From Craspedostauros australis (taxonomy: Eukaryota; Bacillariophyta; Bacillariophyceae; Mastogloiales; Achnanthaceae), in NCBI GenBank assembly GCA_026770025.1, contig JAMXDE010000036.1, positions 248,001 through 312,000 on the forward strand: a stretch of 64,000 nt of DNA, written 5' to 3'. This document shows positions 19,173 to 28,630 of the stretch, in pieces. Each line of letters opens with the position of its first letter. Positions within the stretch are counted from its first letter, which is position 1. The notes beneath the pieces were generated by a model that was not told the DNA's origin, made no database searches, and worked only from the letters and a program-made list of their open reading frames with translations. The translations under genes and the position numbers were made by a program.

Positions 19173-22100
19173 ATGATGAACCCAAGATCGTTGTCGCAGG
19201 ATGGGCCGTCAAGTCCGCGAGGGAAGCTGGAGGATGAGCTTGCGACCCTCGTACGTGTGAGGAACCGTTTGGCGCAGTCTCCGAATGATCGACTGCCGCG
19301 CGTTCTCACGAACTTGCTGCCGAAGATCATGAGGAGGATCGACGAAAACACATCCGCAATGTATTCGCACTCGTACGCTCGGAGGTCGCCTTCCACTGCG
19401 CCGTCGGGCGTTCTCGCAGCAGGAGTTACCGACAACGACCGTGGCCGCCAGGATCATGACAATCAGGCAGATCTGGCTCAACCGGCCGCTCGACCAGCTG
19501 CCCACGCAACTTCGAGGCTCCCGAACCACGACTTCGGAGGATCAGAGGAAATAGGGAACCTGCACTCCAGGATACGGGAGGAATCCTTCGGAATCCTCAA
19601 CCATGCGATGGAACGCATTCGTGGAGATGCCACGATGATCTGCTGCAACTGGACGCGGTCGTTGTTGGGCATAGTGGAGAGCAGCCGTGGGGTCTCGTTG
19701 ACATGGATCCTGTCATTCCTGCAGCTGGGCATCTCGAGGCTGTACGAGGAGTCCATGCCAGAATCCACGTTCCCGGTTTTAATTCGTTTGGTGGATAGGT
19801 TGCATGGCGATCTGGAGAACGACACGCAGTTCAGGGCCGCCACGCATTGGAAGATGGCGAGTTCCATCCTGCTGGCAACCATCTCAATCATGTGCGGCTC
19901 CCGGCCCGCCTTCGACTTCGACAAGACCACGACGGGGAATGATTTCGGCTGGCATTTGCAGCCCTTCGCCTCGTGGCCGTCGCTGATCTCTGCGGAAGCA
20001 GTCGAGGCGGCGACCAGGGACGGCCGGGGTCTGTTCCATCTGCTGTTGGACGTGCTGCTCTACTGGCCGAACTCGTGGGATCGGCATCGATCATTGCATG
20101 CTGCCAGCGGGATGTCGGATCTTGGAGAACAGCGCATGACAACTTGCGTACCTCGTGACTACCTCGCCGCCAACCCGTCGCACCTGCGCCAGCTGCAGCT
20201 GGCTTGTCTGCGATGTGCCATCTGGCCTCCGAATCAATGCCTCTTGCAGGGCCGGAACCACGATCGGGCGTTGCTACTCTCCATCCTCCTTGCTGCGACG
20301 GACTCGGTGCGCGGCAGCTTGGCGATGTCCTTCGTTTCTCAGTCGGAATCGCCAATCCCACTGTCTCTGCGGCCCGATGCAACGCAGATCCCCACACGCA
20401 AGATGCCAACCACGCGTCTCCTGTGTTCGATGCCCTTGCTCTCTTCCCTCCTCATCCTTCTCGTCGGGCACCGAGGCGAAAACAAAGCCCTGGACGAGCA
20501 CATCCAGCAGGGCAACGCCCCCATTTGGGAGAGCGTCCTGGGCCCGCTGCCTGGCGAGGATGAGCGCAACTCCTTGCAGCGGGCACCGTTGCCATCTGGC
20601 GTGGCGACGCGGGTGATGAAGTTCTTGTCCGAGCGCATCATGCTGCAGCCATGGGCAGCAAGGAATGCCGATGGCAGTCCCAGCAACATCGACGATGCCG
20701 CGATACGTCTGGTGTTGGGGTTGATCAAGATCATCGCGGGGCAGAACAAGAAGAGCGCGTACTTTGCGGTGCAGTTCATGGACGTTCTTGTGCGGCACTT
20801 TGTACGAGAACCGCCAAACAACGAGGTGGTCGCAAGCAACACGAGACCAACCAGGCGGAACATGACGCATCACAAGGATGCGAAGAAGAGGCCAAGGCAA
20901 AAGTCAACAATTCAAAAGGAGCAAACCCCATCCACAAGTCCTGACTCACAACCTCATACGGACGAAGCATCCGTGCCAGCTGCCAGTGACGGTGACTGCG
21001 GCGGCGATAGAATCATTGGCAACAACGATACAACCTCATCGATAACGTCCCTCGTTTCTCGAGCCACCATCGATGCATGCAGGCACGTTCTGCTCGTCGT
21101 CATTGATGCTGGCGAAAGCAGCATAGAACGGCAGGTCCAACGCAATCGCAACAGGCAACATCCGCTGGGTGTCCCGCTTCCATTCGACCGTCGCAGGGAC
21201 GTAGACAGGTTGCTGCACGATCGCCGTCTGTCCCAAAAGAAGTGGCACCTCCGCAGCGACGATTCCGTCCGTGCCCGAAAGTGCGCGCACCGGCTACTCC
21301 AGACGTTCGCCCCGGCGTGCCTCGGCGATAAGCAGCGCATCTTTGAAATGCCGATGCTGCTACTGAAATGCGCCATGTTCGAGGAGGATTTCATGCAACC
21401 GACGGTAGCGCACACCCTGGAGGTGCTCCTGCCGCTGTACCAGAAGGAGTTCGGCATCGTTCCCACAGGCGCACGAACCGCCACCACAACACACCAGCGA
21501 CAGCGACAGCACAAGATCGTCCCGCTTCTCCCGGCTCTGCTGGGTGCCATAAGTTCGCTGTCACGAGATGCCAAGATCGTGGCGGCGCATTGGATCACGG
21601 ATCTCGTGGATGGCATGGATCCGGAAGCAGCATGCTACCTCGCCAGCTATCTGCACGACGAGCCCGATTTCGTGGTCCAACGCATCATTCGCAAGCTCGG
21701 GCCATCCATCGCCGAAGTGCAGAAGAGGCTGAAGCAGAGGACGCTGTGCATGCGCAAGGCAGAGTTCTTCAACACGATGGTAGAAAGCGATGCCATGATG
21801 CTGAAGATGGAACTGCAATCGCTATGCGATGATGTTGCACGGACGTATCGCATACCGTTGGATGCGGCCAAGTTATTGTTGCACGATAATGAATATTCCG
21901 TTCGTGAACTGAAGGGAGCTTACGCCGTGGGTGATGCCTCTGCTGCATTGGCAGCATGCGGTGTCGAATTAGATGATGCAAACATACAACTTGAGGCCCA
22001 GGAGGCTGCCCCTGACACCCCTGTATGTGGAATCTGCTACGATGACATCACGGATAACACCCACAGCACACCTCGTGTTGGTATCTCCAACTGCGACCAT

Positions 22101-23291
22101 GTCTTTTGCACATCCTGCACGGCGGAGTACATCGCTTCGTTGGCGCATGACGGCCATTCCAAACTTCTGCAAGCCACGTGCCCACATCACAATTGTCCCC
22201 GGCGCATGACTCCAACCGAAATGGCGACTCACAACCCGAAGATGAAGCTTGCTTGGGACCGTTCCTTCTTTGAGCTGTTCTTGCAGAGAAGTTCGATGCA
22301 CAGGCAGTGCCCAGGTCCGGATTGCACCATGGTCGCGACGTGCGCAACGCCAACAGCTTCTTCCAAATCAAGCAGCAGGGGCACTGCCACTGGTGTCACC
22401 TGCACGCAATGCAAGACATCTTTCTGTTTCGATTGCGGGAACGAACCGCACCAGCCAGCAGCATGCGCCGATTTCGTTGAATGGAATCGATTGTTCAAGT
22501 CGTCGGATCTGTGGATCAAGAAACACGCCAAGCCATGTCCGGGCTGCCAGGTCCCAATTGAGAAGAGCCAGGGATGCAACCACATGGTGTGCGAAAATTG
22601 CGGCACGCAGTTCTGCTGGCTGTGCCTGTCCAAGCTGCGTCGCCATTCCGAAGATCATGTGTGCCATCGTTACGATCCGTTGCAGGACATGGGCGGGAAG
22701 GCGGACAGTGAAGCGAGCGATAAACGCTGGGCTCTGTTCGCATCGGATCGGTACGACTCGCACAACCAAGCAGAGGCCTTTGTGTCGGAGCAGATCCTCG
22801 ATTTACAAGGCCATGCCGATCACATGGAGGTTGAGATGGGTCAGCTCTCTTCACTTCCCAACGCAGATGCGAAGGATGACCATGACATGAACGCCGACGA
22901 CGACGAAGAAGAAGAAGAAGATGGTCACGGCAGTGCTGCCAGGTCCACGGCCTTGAGCGCTATGTTGGTGTTGGTGGACGCGCGGCGGTTCTTGAAGCAT
23001 TCCTACGTCGCGACGTACGCTCGACGACACGACCCAAGCACGCTCACAATTTTGGAAAGCCATCAAGGCGCGTTGGAGATGTTGACGGAACGGTTGAATC
23101 AGCTCACGGATACGAACCTGCAAAGTAAGTTCATTGTGCGTGGAGAACAGGGTATCCGCAACCACTACAGGGCCATGGACTTTTATCGAATGTCTATCCT
23201 CAACTACATGCAGCGCGTTGTTACGGTCATGAACGAGATGCACCACCACCATCATCATCATCATCATGAGGATGGAAGTGGCAATCAATGA
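19173..23291 (+). CDS. RBR-type (RING-IBR-RING, Ariadne-like) E3 ubiquitin ligase with long N-terminal region
   Basis: 1,372 residues from the ATG at 19173 (the frame also has an upstream TTG). The catalytic module is C-terminal: RING1 starts CGICYDDIT (about 951) and runs through CDHVFCTSC and CPHHNC; the IBR region (about 1030-1110) has CPGPDC, CTQCKTSFCFDCG; RING2 (about 1121-1152) has CPGCQVPIEKSQGCNHMVC then CGTQFCWLC. The Cys in GCNHM is the position that accepts ubiquitin from E2 in RBR ligases, and it is present. Just before RING1, about 885-925, DVARTYRIPLDAAKLLLHDN resembles the UBA-like segment of Ariadne proteins. The first ~880 residues look largely helical, with no domain I can name. 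The tail carries an acidic run and, at the end, nine His. Its 3' end overlaps the convergent aminotransferase gene by 65 bp. Confidence 0.9.
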   Translation: MMNPRSLSQDGPSSPRGKLEDELATLVRVRNRLAQSPNDRLPRVLTNLLPKIMRRIDENTSAMYSHSYARRSPSTAPSGVLAAGVTDNDRGRQDHDNQADLAQPAARPAAHATSRLPNHDFGGSEEIGNLHSRIREESFGILNHAMERIRGDATMICCNWTRSLLGIVESSRGVSLTWILSFLQLGISRLYEESMPESTFPVLIRLVDRLHGDLENDTQFRAATHWKMASSILLATISIMCGSRPAFDFDKTTTGNDFGWHLQPFASWPSLISAEAVEAATRDGRGLFHLLLDVLLYWPNSWDRHRSLHAASGMSDLGEQRMTTCVPRDYLAANPSHLRQLQLACLRCAIWPPNQCLLQGRNHDRALLLSILLAATDSVRGSLAMSFVSQSESPIPLSLRPDATQIPTRKMPTTRLLCSMPLLSSLLILLVGHRGENKALDEHIQQGNAPIWESVLGPLPGEDERNSLQRAPLPSGVATRVMKFLSERIMLQPWAARNADGSPSNIDDAAIRLVLGLIKIIAGQNKKSAYFAVQFMDVLVRHFVREPPNNEVVASNTRPTRRNMTHHKDAKKRPRQKSTIQKEQTPSTSPDSQPHTDEASVPAASDGDCGGDRIIGNNDTTSSITSLVSRATIDACRHVLLVVIDAGESSIERQVQRNRNRQHPLGVPLPFDRRRDVDRLLHDRRLSQKKWHLRSDDSVRARKCAHRLLQTFAPACLGDKQRIFEMPMLLLKCAMFEEDFMQPTVAHTLEVLLPLYQKEFGIVPTGARTATTTHQRQRQHKIVPLLPALLGAISSLSRDAKIVAAHWITDLVDGMDPEAACYLASYLHDEPDFVVQRIIRKLGPSIAEVQKRLKQRTLCMRKAEFFNTMVESDAMMLKMELQSLCDDVARTYRIPLDAAKLLLHDNEYSVRELKGAYAVGDASAALAACGVELDDANIQLEAQEAAPDTPVCGICYDDITDNTHSTPRVGISNCDHVFCTSCTAEYIASLAHDGHSKLLQATCPHHNCPRRMTPTEMATHNPKMKLAWDRSFFELFLQRSSMHRQCPGPDCTMVATCATPTASSKSSSRGTATGVTCTQCKTSFCFDCGNEPHQPAACADFVEWNRLFKSSDLWIKKHAKPCPGCQVPIEKSQGCNHMVCENCGTQFCWLCLSKLRRHSEDHVCHRYDPLQDMGGKADSEASDKRWALFASDRYDSHNQAEAFVSEQILDLQGHADHMEVEMGQLSSLPNADAKDDHDMNADDDEEEEEDGHGSAARSTALSAMLVLVDARRFLKHSYVATYARRHDPSTLTILESHQGALEMLTERLNQLTDTNLQSKFIVRGEQGIRNHYRAMDFYRMSILNYMQRVVTVMNEMHHHHHHHHHEDGSGNQ

Positions 23292-25119
23292 TATCGGACA
23301 GGCTCCGAACGAATGCGTCGATCTCTCTGGTTGTGGTGGTGTACGAGATGGACGCCCTCAGTAAATCCGGGACGCCGGCGTTGGCGGAATCAAGCGGAGT
23401 AGAAGTTGCCGGGACCGTGCTCGTCACGTAACCGCTTTGAGATAGCTCGTATTTGAGGATACTGGATGCGATACCGCTCACATGGAATGTCACGATGCCG
23501 CATGTCGTTGTGTTGGGGTGGTGTATGATGACGGCGCCGTTTGGTATTTGTGAGAGCTTCGTTCTCATTTCCGACGACAGCGTCGTGATATCCCGTTCGA
23601 TGTTATCGATGCCTTTCCGCAATGCGTACCTCACGACTTCGCCAAGGCCCAAACGGGATGCGATGTTGGACTCCCAGAACTCGAACCGCCGCGCTCCTCG
23701 AAGAGGAATCACGGAGATGGCATCCTGGACCAGCACACCATCTCGGTAGGATGTCGGGACATGCGCAATGGGCACACCGAAGTGATCCACGTGATTTGGC
23801 AGGATGGTGTTTGCGATGTCATTCCGCATGTACAGAAACCCGGTGCCCCTGGGACCTCTCAGATATTTGCGACCCGTCGCCATGAGGGCGTGACACCCAA
23901 TCTCCTGCACATCGACGTCCAGATGTCCCACAGATTGACAGGCGTCGACCAAGTAGAGGATTGCTGGCGTTGCTCCACCCTGCTGTGCATTGAAATTGGC
24001 GATTGCAGTTCCGATCTTGTCTACCGGATTGACGATGCCAGAGTTGGTCGGGATGTGCGTGATGCATACCATGGCGATGCAGGATGGATCCAGCAACTCT
24101 TTGCGCTTCTCATCCACCCGGTACACGTAGCTGCCTTCCAGCATTGCTTCCAGGACATTCACATCCACAATCCCTGTGCTTGTCGTCGCGCCTTCTCCGA
24201 TTGAATCATTTGATGCTCCGAACAGCGCCGATGACGATGACGATGCCGATGCCGATGCAGCTACCTTGGATGATGGAATCGAGAGCACGTTCCAATCGTT
24301 CCTCGTGGCATAATCACAGACGGCAACAACGTTGGCTGCGTATTCAGCATCGCTGATGAGGATCGTTGGTTTCTGCTTTGGCAGCGACAATGGCGATGAT
24401 GTTGATGAGGCTTTTTCCAACTCGTTGCGCTTCATTTCTGCCATGGCATAAAACGCACGTGTCCATGCCACCGTTGCGCTCTCCGTCAGAGCAATTTCAT
24501 GCTCGTCTTCTGCATGGATGAGCGCTGCAATGTCGGTGTATACTTGGCTCAGTTCGGCATGCACCGCGTCAGCGGCAGCGTATCCACCCAACGACTCCTC
24601 CAAGTCCAAATGCTCATGTAGACGCCGCAGAACGTTTGGAGGCGACGGAGATGCGCCCGCGTGGTTGAATTGTATCGTTGCTGATTCGTTGGTGGTTGAT
24701 CGGATGATGTTCTTCTTCTTGCTGGTGCTACCGTTGCTGCTGCTGCTGCTGCTGAATCTGGCAGTGCGAGAACCTCGAGAAGCTGCGCCAAAGATCGAGC
24801 CTGGCTTGGAATTCGATAGGAGATGACCTCTGCACCAGTTCCATCTTCCGTCATTGCCGGTGCCAGCGAAAGGGACTCCCAAGTCTTGAGCATGTCGGCA
24901 ATATTGCTGCGTCGCTGGTAGCGGATGCTGGAAAAAGCATCGCCTGCTGGTATGAGCATCATGAAATGCACGCGAGAAGGCGCACGAGCGTCCCATCTGA
25001 CATGAGGACGTTGCAATCAGTGCTAGCAGCAGTATAGGCGGAATACTTGCACTTGCACGAGGGCGTGGATGTGGACAAAGGAATCTGCCGGGTCCAACGT
25101 TCATTGGGATATAAAGCAT
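23227..25119 (-). CDS. Class-V aminotransferase-fold PLP enzyme (cysteine desulfurase / isopenicillin-N-epimerase-like)
   Basis: 630 residues from the ATG at 25119; an in-frame ATG at 25104 is an alternative. After a ~140-residue presequence with a hydrophobic stretch (PPILLLALIATSSC) and a Ser-rich linker comes the fold: IQFNHAGASPSPPNVLRRLH at its start, the cofactor region around ILYLVDACQSVGHLDVDV (Asp that pairs with the pyridine ring), and ALMATGRKYLRGPRGTGFLY, whose Lys near residue 420 should hold PLP. The late domain has VTFHVSGI and a final LLRASISYTTT, typical of class V. The substrate is not evident. The presequence suggests import into an organelle or the ER. A Ser/Ala-rich low-complexity insert lies near 285-300. 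Its last codons are antisense to the poly-His tail of the RBR gene. Confidence 0.85.
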   Translation of the reverse strand: MLYIPMNVGPGRFLCPHPRPRASASIPPILLLALIATSSCQMGRSCAFSRAFHDAHTSRRCFFQHPLPATQQYCRHAQDLGVPFAGTGNDGRWNWCRGHLLSNSKPGSIFGAASRGSRTARFSSSSSSNGSTSKKKNIIRSTTNESATIQFNHAGASPSPPNVLRRLHEHLDLEESLGGYAAADAVHAELSQVYTDIAALIHAEDEHEIALTESATVAWTRAFYAMAEMKRNELEKASSTSSPLSLPKQKPTILISDAEYAANVVAVCDYATRNDWNVLSIPSSKVAASASASSSSSALFGASNDSIGEGATTSTGIVDVNVLEAMLEGSYVYRVDEKRKELLDPSCIAMVCITHIPTNSGIVNPVDKIGTAIANFNAQQGGATPAILYLVDACQSVGHLDVDVQEIGCHALMATGRKYLRGPRGTGFLYMRNDIANTILPNHVDHFGVPIAHVPTSYRDGVLVQDAISVIPLRGARRFEFWESNIASRLGLGEVVRYALRKGIDNIERDITTLSSEMRTKLSQIPNGAVIIHHPNTTTCGIVTFHVSGIASSILKYELSQSGYVTSTVPATSTPLDSANAGVPDLLRASISYTTTTREIDAFVRSLSDIIDCHFHPHDDDDDGGGASRS

Positions 25120-25604
25120 AATATGATTGTAGTCGTACTACTATGCGTGACGTGCTCTCTTCAATGAATTATAGTTATCGCATCGGTGTCTTACTGTATG
25201 TTGTGTCTTGTCTCTCAGATCTGTCAGGAATACTGGGGTGCCTGCAAGGTGTGCGTTTTTGATGGGTTGTCCTCTTGTGGGTGTCGTGATGGTATCTTTC
25301 GAGATCTTTCCGGCAGCGGGTCTGGAAGACGTACGAGTATGCACACATCCATCCAATCTCACATAGTAGATTTCACAAGCTCGTCCGCATCGTTGTGCAA
25401 GTACGATCCTTGATAGTCAGCGGCCATCAGTGCAACACTCGTCGTTGCACACGTGCAATATAACACAACATAACATAACATAATACATATTTGCACATTC
25501 TGGAGCACGTTCCAATAGAAAGACATCATACAATGGTGGAGTAATGTTGTAAGTGTTGCAGATGTTTTCAGATTCTGATTTTAGAACAGACACTCTCTCA
25601 CTCT
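25120..25604. other. Intergenic region between two minus-strand genes
   Basis: About 0.5 kb containing the upstream region of the aminotransferase gene and the 3' end of the rRNA methyltransferase gene. It has ATAATATG at 25118-25125 and ACATAACATAACATAATAC at about 25463-25483. No gene is seen. Confidence 0.45.
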
Positions 25605-27348
25605 CTACGTTCCATGCTTCAACTTCCTCCACACCTTGCGCCCAAGATCATCTGTGCCTCTCGCACCCAGCAACAACCGTGTCAGTTCAACGAACTGTCC
25701 GGGCGTCAGTTCTTCGGGCCGTTTCTTGGCCCAATTCGTCGGCAGCTCCTGCGACAGGGCAAATTCATCTCCGGCGTCGCGGGCTGCGATAACGCTATCC
25801 GGCAATGGCAACGGTTCCGCATCGAGCAGCGTCACATCCTCCAATCCGGCCAGCTTCTTGAGGGTGTTTCTCACTGTCTTGCGCCTCTGGCGGAATGCCG
25901 TCGTGACGACGCGTCGCAGATCCATGGGATCGACGCCCGCAAGACGTTGACGCAGCTTGGATGGTCCCAGGAAGTGGAGGCCCAGAAAAGCGCTATCGAC
26001 CTTGGGTTGCGGGTAGAAGACCGTCGGTGGGATTTTGAAGTGGCAGTTCACCTCCGCGTAGGTTTGGAAAACAACGCTCAAGATGCCATAGTCCTGTTTG
26101 GCGCAGAATAGATTGTGGAGTACCAATGAGTTGTTGGGTGGGACATTCGTTTCGTAACGATTGAACCACAGAATACCGGTAAAATAGACCAAAGCGGAAT
26201 GCAAATGGAAGGCGAGATTAGTGATGCTCGCGGTTTTGCAATGAGTTGGCCAATGTGACAGCATGTACTGCTCCATCTTCTTTTCGTACTCAACAACAAA
26301 CCCCCCACAGTGCAGACACATGAAGTACCCAAATGACATGCTGGCCGACGAGCACAGAACAAACGACGAAACCTACCTTGCAGCACGTGGGTGCCACCAT
26401 CCGCTGACCGACCTCCCATTGCATGGTGACGGTGGCACAATCGACGGCGCCGAAATGGCTGGCATCGGCCAACGCGAAGAGAATCTGGCTGGTGATGTAG
26501 TAGGGAAGATTGCCAATAACGATGAGCGGCTGGCCGATATCCTCGGCCATCTGCGGGTAATCCACCTGCAGGACATCCTGATGGTGAACGACGAGGTCGG
26601 GGTACTTCTCACCCAGCAACTCGACGGCGCGCTGGTCGATCTCGATGCACTGCAGCTTGTCGGGTCCGTAATTCTCGTAGAGACGATCGGTCAAGGCGCC
26701 GGCACCGGGTCCCAGTTCGACGATGGTGTCGTAGGTCTTCTCGTTGCGCGTGGCGTCCTTGTGGAAGGCGCGGATCATCTTGGCCACCGTGTTGGGATCG
26801 CGCAGGTAGTTCTGTCCCAGCGATTGCTTGGGCTTGAGCTTGCCGGACGGCAGCTTCGGTGTGGCGATGGAGGTGGTGTCAATGTTTGTTCCCGTGTTGA
26901 TGGTGGACGTAACCGGAATGTTGGAGAAGGAGGGATCGTCCTCCTCCCATTCCCATTCTCCATCATCCTGCTGCACCCAGCCAGACAGCGCTGACGCAGA
27001 TCTCGGAATTCTTGATCTGGATCCATGAGAGGGGATGGCATGGCCAAACCGACGGCGTATCGACCGCGATTGCCCAATATCATGTTCAATTGCTGACGTG
27101 CCCCTCCAAGCCTGCAGCTGGGTGCACGGCCGAATCCTTCCTTGGGCATGCCTCCGTGTTCGTTCATCGAATTCATCCAGCTGTGAGCGTTGCCCTATGT
27201 GCGATATCCTGCCACCGGACAGATCCCTCTTGTTCACTGACAAAGACGATGGCGTGGACGATAACGTGGATGGCGTGAAGGCAGATGCGCCATTGCCGCC
27301 GTGCTGGGCGACCACAACAAGCACGATCAACGTGGACGTCGTCTTCAT
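25605..27348 (-). CDS. Plastid-targeted rRNA adenine dimethyltransferase (KsgA/Dim1 family)
   Basis: Two exons on the minus strand: 27348-26377 and 26093-25605, 486 residues. The intron starts GTAGGT and ends ACAG; splicing joins RMVAPTCCK to DYGILSVVF exactly where the family is continuous. The first ~25 residues form a signal peptide followed by GASAFTPS, an ASAF-type cleavage site used for plastid import in diatoms. The enzyme starts near 168 with PKQSLGQNYLRD; SAM-binding motif ELGPGAGALT, acidic IEIDQRAVELL, and the catalytic GNLPYYITSQI (NLPY) follow. The C-terminal half holds PPTVFYPQPKVDSAF and FRQRRKTVRNTL. The family dimethylates two adjacent adenosines in the 3' hairpin of small-subunit rRNA; with this presequence the target is most likely plastid 16S rRNA. 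Confidence 0.93.
26094..26376 (-). other. Intron of the rRNA dimethyltransferase gene
   Basis: A 283-bp GT-AG intron. The donor (minus strand) is AAG/GTAGGT and the acceptor CAAACAG/GAC. Both flanking exon lengths keep phase 0. Confidence 0.9.
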
Positions 27349-28150
27349 TGTTAGTTGCCGACCTCGCTTCGACCGAAGGTTGCGTGATCCTGATTGTGCA
27401 CTGTAGTATAATAATACGGATTAGGGTCGGGTGGCTCACTCTTGTGTATTGTAGGTACGTTGCTGAATCAGGGGAGTAGCCCAGAGTTCCTGGGATCTTA
27501 GCTGATGGGTTGGTGCTGATGGTGATGGGTTGGCTCTTCGAATTGTTCTGCGGAAATTGTTGGTTGTGCGTTGATGGCTGACGGTTGATGGTGGTTGTTG
27601 TTTCGTTCTTCCTGATACATAAGTGCAGTAACCAATTCATGATAAATAATTTTAATACGTGCTTCTTGTTTCCCGTATTAACGTGACTCAACACGCGAAG
27701 AATGAAAATCGTGCCAAGTCACGTGTCGTTCACGCGTCCTTCGAATGTGTGCGTCACCAACACCGAGCTCTCCGGCGACAGCGTCATCATTCGCAGAACA
27801 AACGCAGCGACAATGGCGATGTTGGGAGCGACGACGACAATGACGATGATGGATACAATGACTCAACGGCGCGTGTTGCCAACAAACAAACGATCAACGC
27901 AACGTAACGTAACGTAACGTATCATATCGCAACGTATCATATCATATCGCAACACATGCACATCTGCATTCACATTGGGAACATCGTGTTTACCTCCACA
28001 ACAGTCAAGCAGTAGTCAGTCAGACAGTAGTCAAACAGGAGACAAACAGGAGACAAACAGGAGACAAACAAGCTTTCCAACCACATTCTTGAGCAATTTC
28101 AAGAAGACATCAGGAAAGACACGAAGAGAAGGGATCCTTTGACTGTAAAC
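27349..28150. other. Divergent intergenic region
   Basis: About 0.8 kb between the methyltransferase (minus) and the small plastid protein (plus). It contains AGTATAATAATAC at 27405-27417, about 60 bp upstream of the methyltransferase ATG; AACGT and ATCAT tandem units at 27,897-27,950; and three GGAGACAAACA units at about 28,038-28,070. Confidence 0.5.
28038..28070 (+). repeat. Three tandem 11-bp units in the leader of the small plastid gene
   Basis: GGAGACAAACA occurs three times without change, about 80-110 bp upstream of the ATG at 28151. It probably lies in the 5' leader or promoter. No function can be assigned. Confidence 0.6.
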
Positions 28151-28630
28151 ATGAGTGGGCTGACAAAGATGACGATCCGCACGCTGCTGTCATTGGTGGT
28201 TGCCACCATGATGCTGTGCGATGCGAACGTCGCATCCGCATTCGCACCACTTCCGGCAGCAACAACGACAACGACAGCAACAATGTGCAAAGCATTCAAT
28301 CAGAACGCGCAGCGGAACGGCGTTGCACAACTGCAGGCAAAGCCAGGTGACAAGGAAGGTGGATTCTTCTCGAACGTCAAGAATATGATGAACGACTTCG
28401 ACGACGTGATGGATGATTTCTTCTTCAAGCGCATGGGCGCCGGAGAGCAGTGGTACGGCAAGCGCAAGTCCAACCCATCCGGTCGTGTGGATGGGAATTA
28501 CAACGGCATGGGACGATCCGATCAGATCAAGATTGAGATCGCCCGCGCCATGAAGGAGGAGATGGAGTTGAAGCGAACGCGTGCCTTGGAGGCAGAGGAA
28601 GAAAGACGCAAGAGGAGCGGATCCATGTGA
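28151..28630 (+). CDS. Small plastid-targeted protein of unknown function
   Basis: The ATG at 28151 (or 28169) gives 159 (or 153) residues; the frame is open further upstream only from a TTG. The N-terminus is a signal peptide (TIRTLLSLVVATMMLC) followed by VASAFAPLP, a textbook ASAFAP motif for import into a secondary plastid. The mature part starts with a short Gly/Phe segment, then FSNVKNMMNDFDDVMDDFF, KRMGAGEQWYGKRK and PSGRVDGNYNGMG, and ends in a charged helix (EIARAMKEEMELKRTRALEA). The KRMG..E.WYGKR..PSG pattern looks conserved rather than random, but I cannot name a family. No membrane segment remains after cleavage, so stroma or thylakoid lumen is likely. Confidence 0.8.
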   Translation: MSGLTKMTIRTLLSLVVATMMLCDANVASAFAPLPAATTTTTATMCKAFNQNAQRNGVAQLQAKPGDKEGGFFSNVKNMMNDFDDVMDDFFFKRMGAGEQWYGKRKSNPSGRVDGNYNGMGRSDQIKIEIARAMKEEMELKRTRALEAEEERRKRSGSM

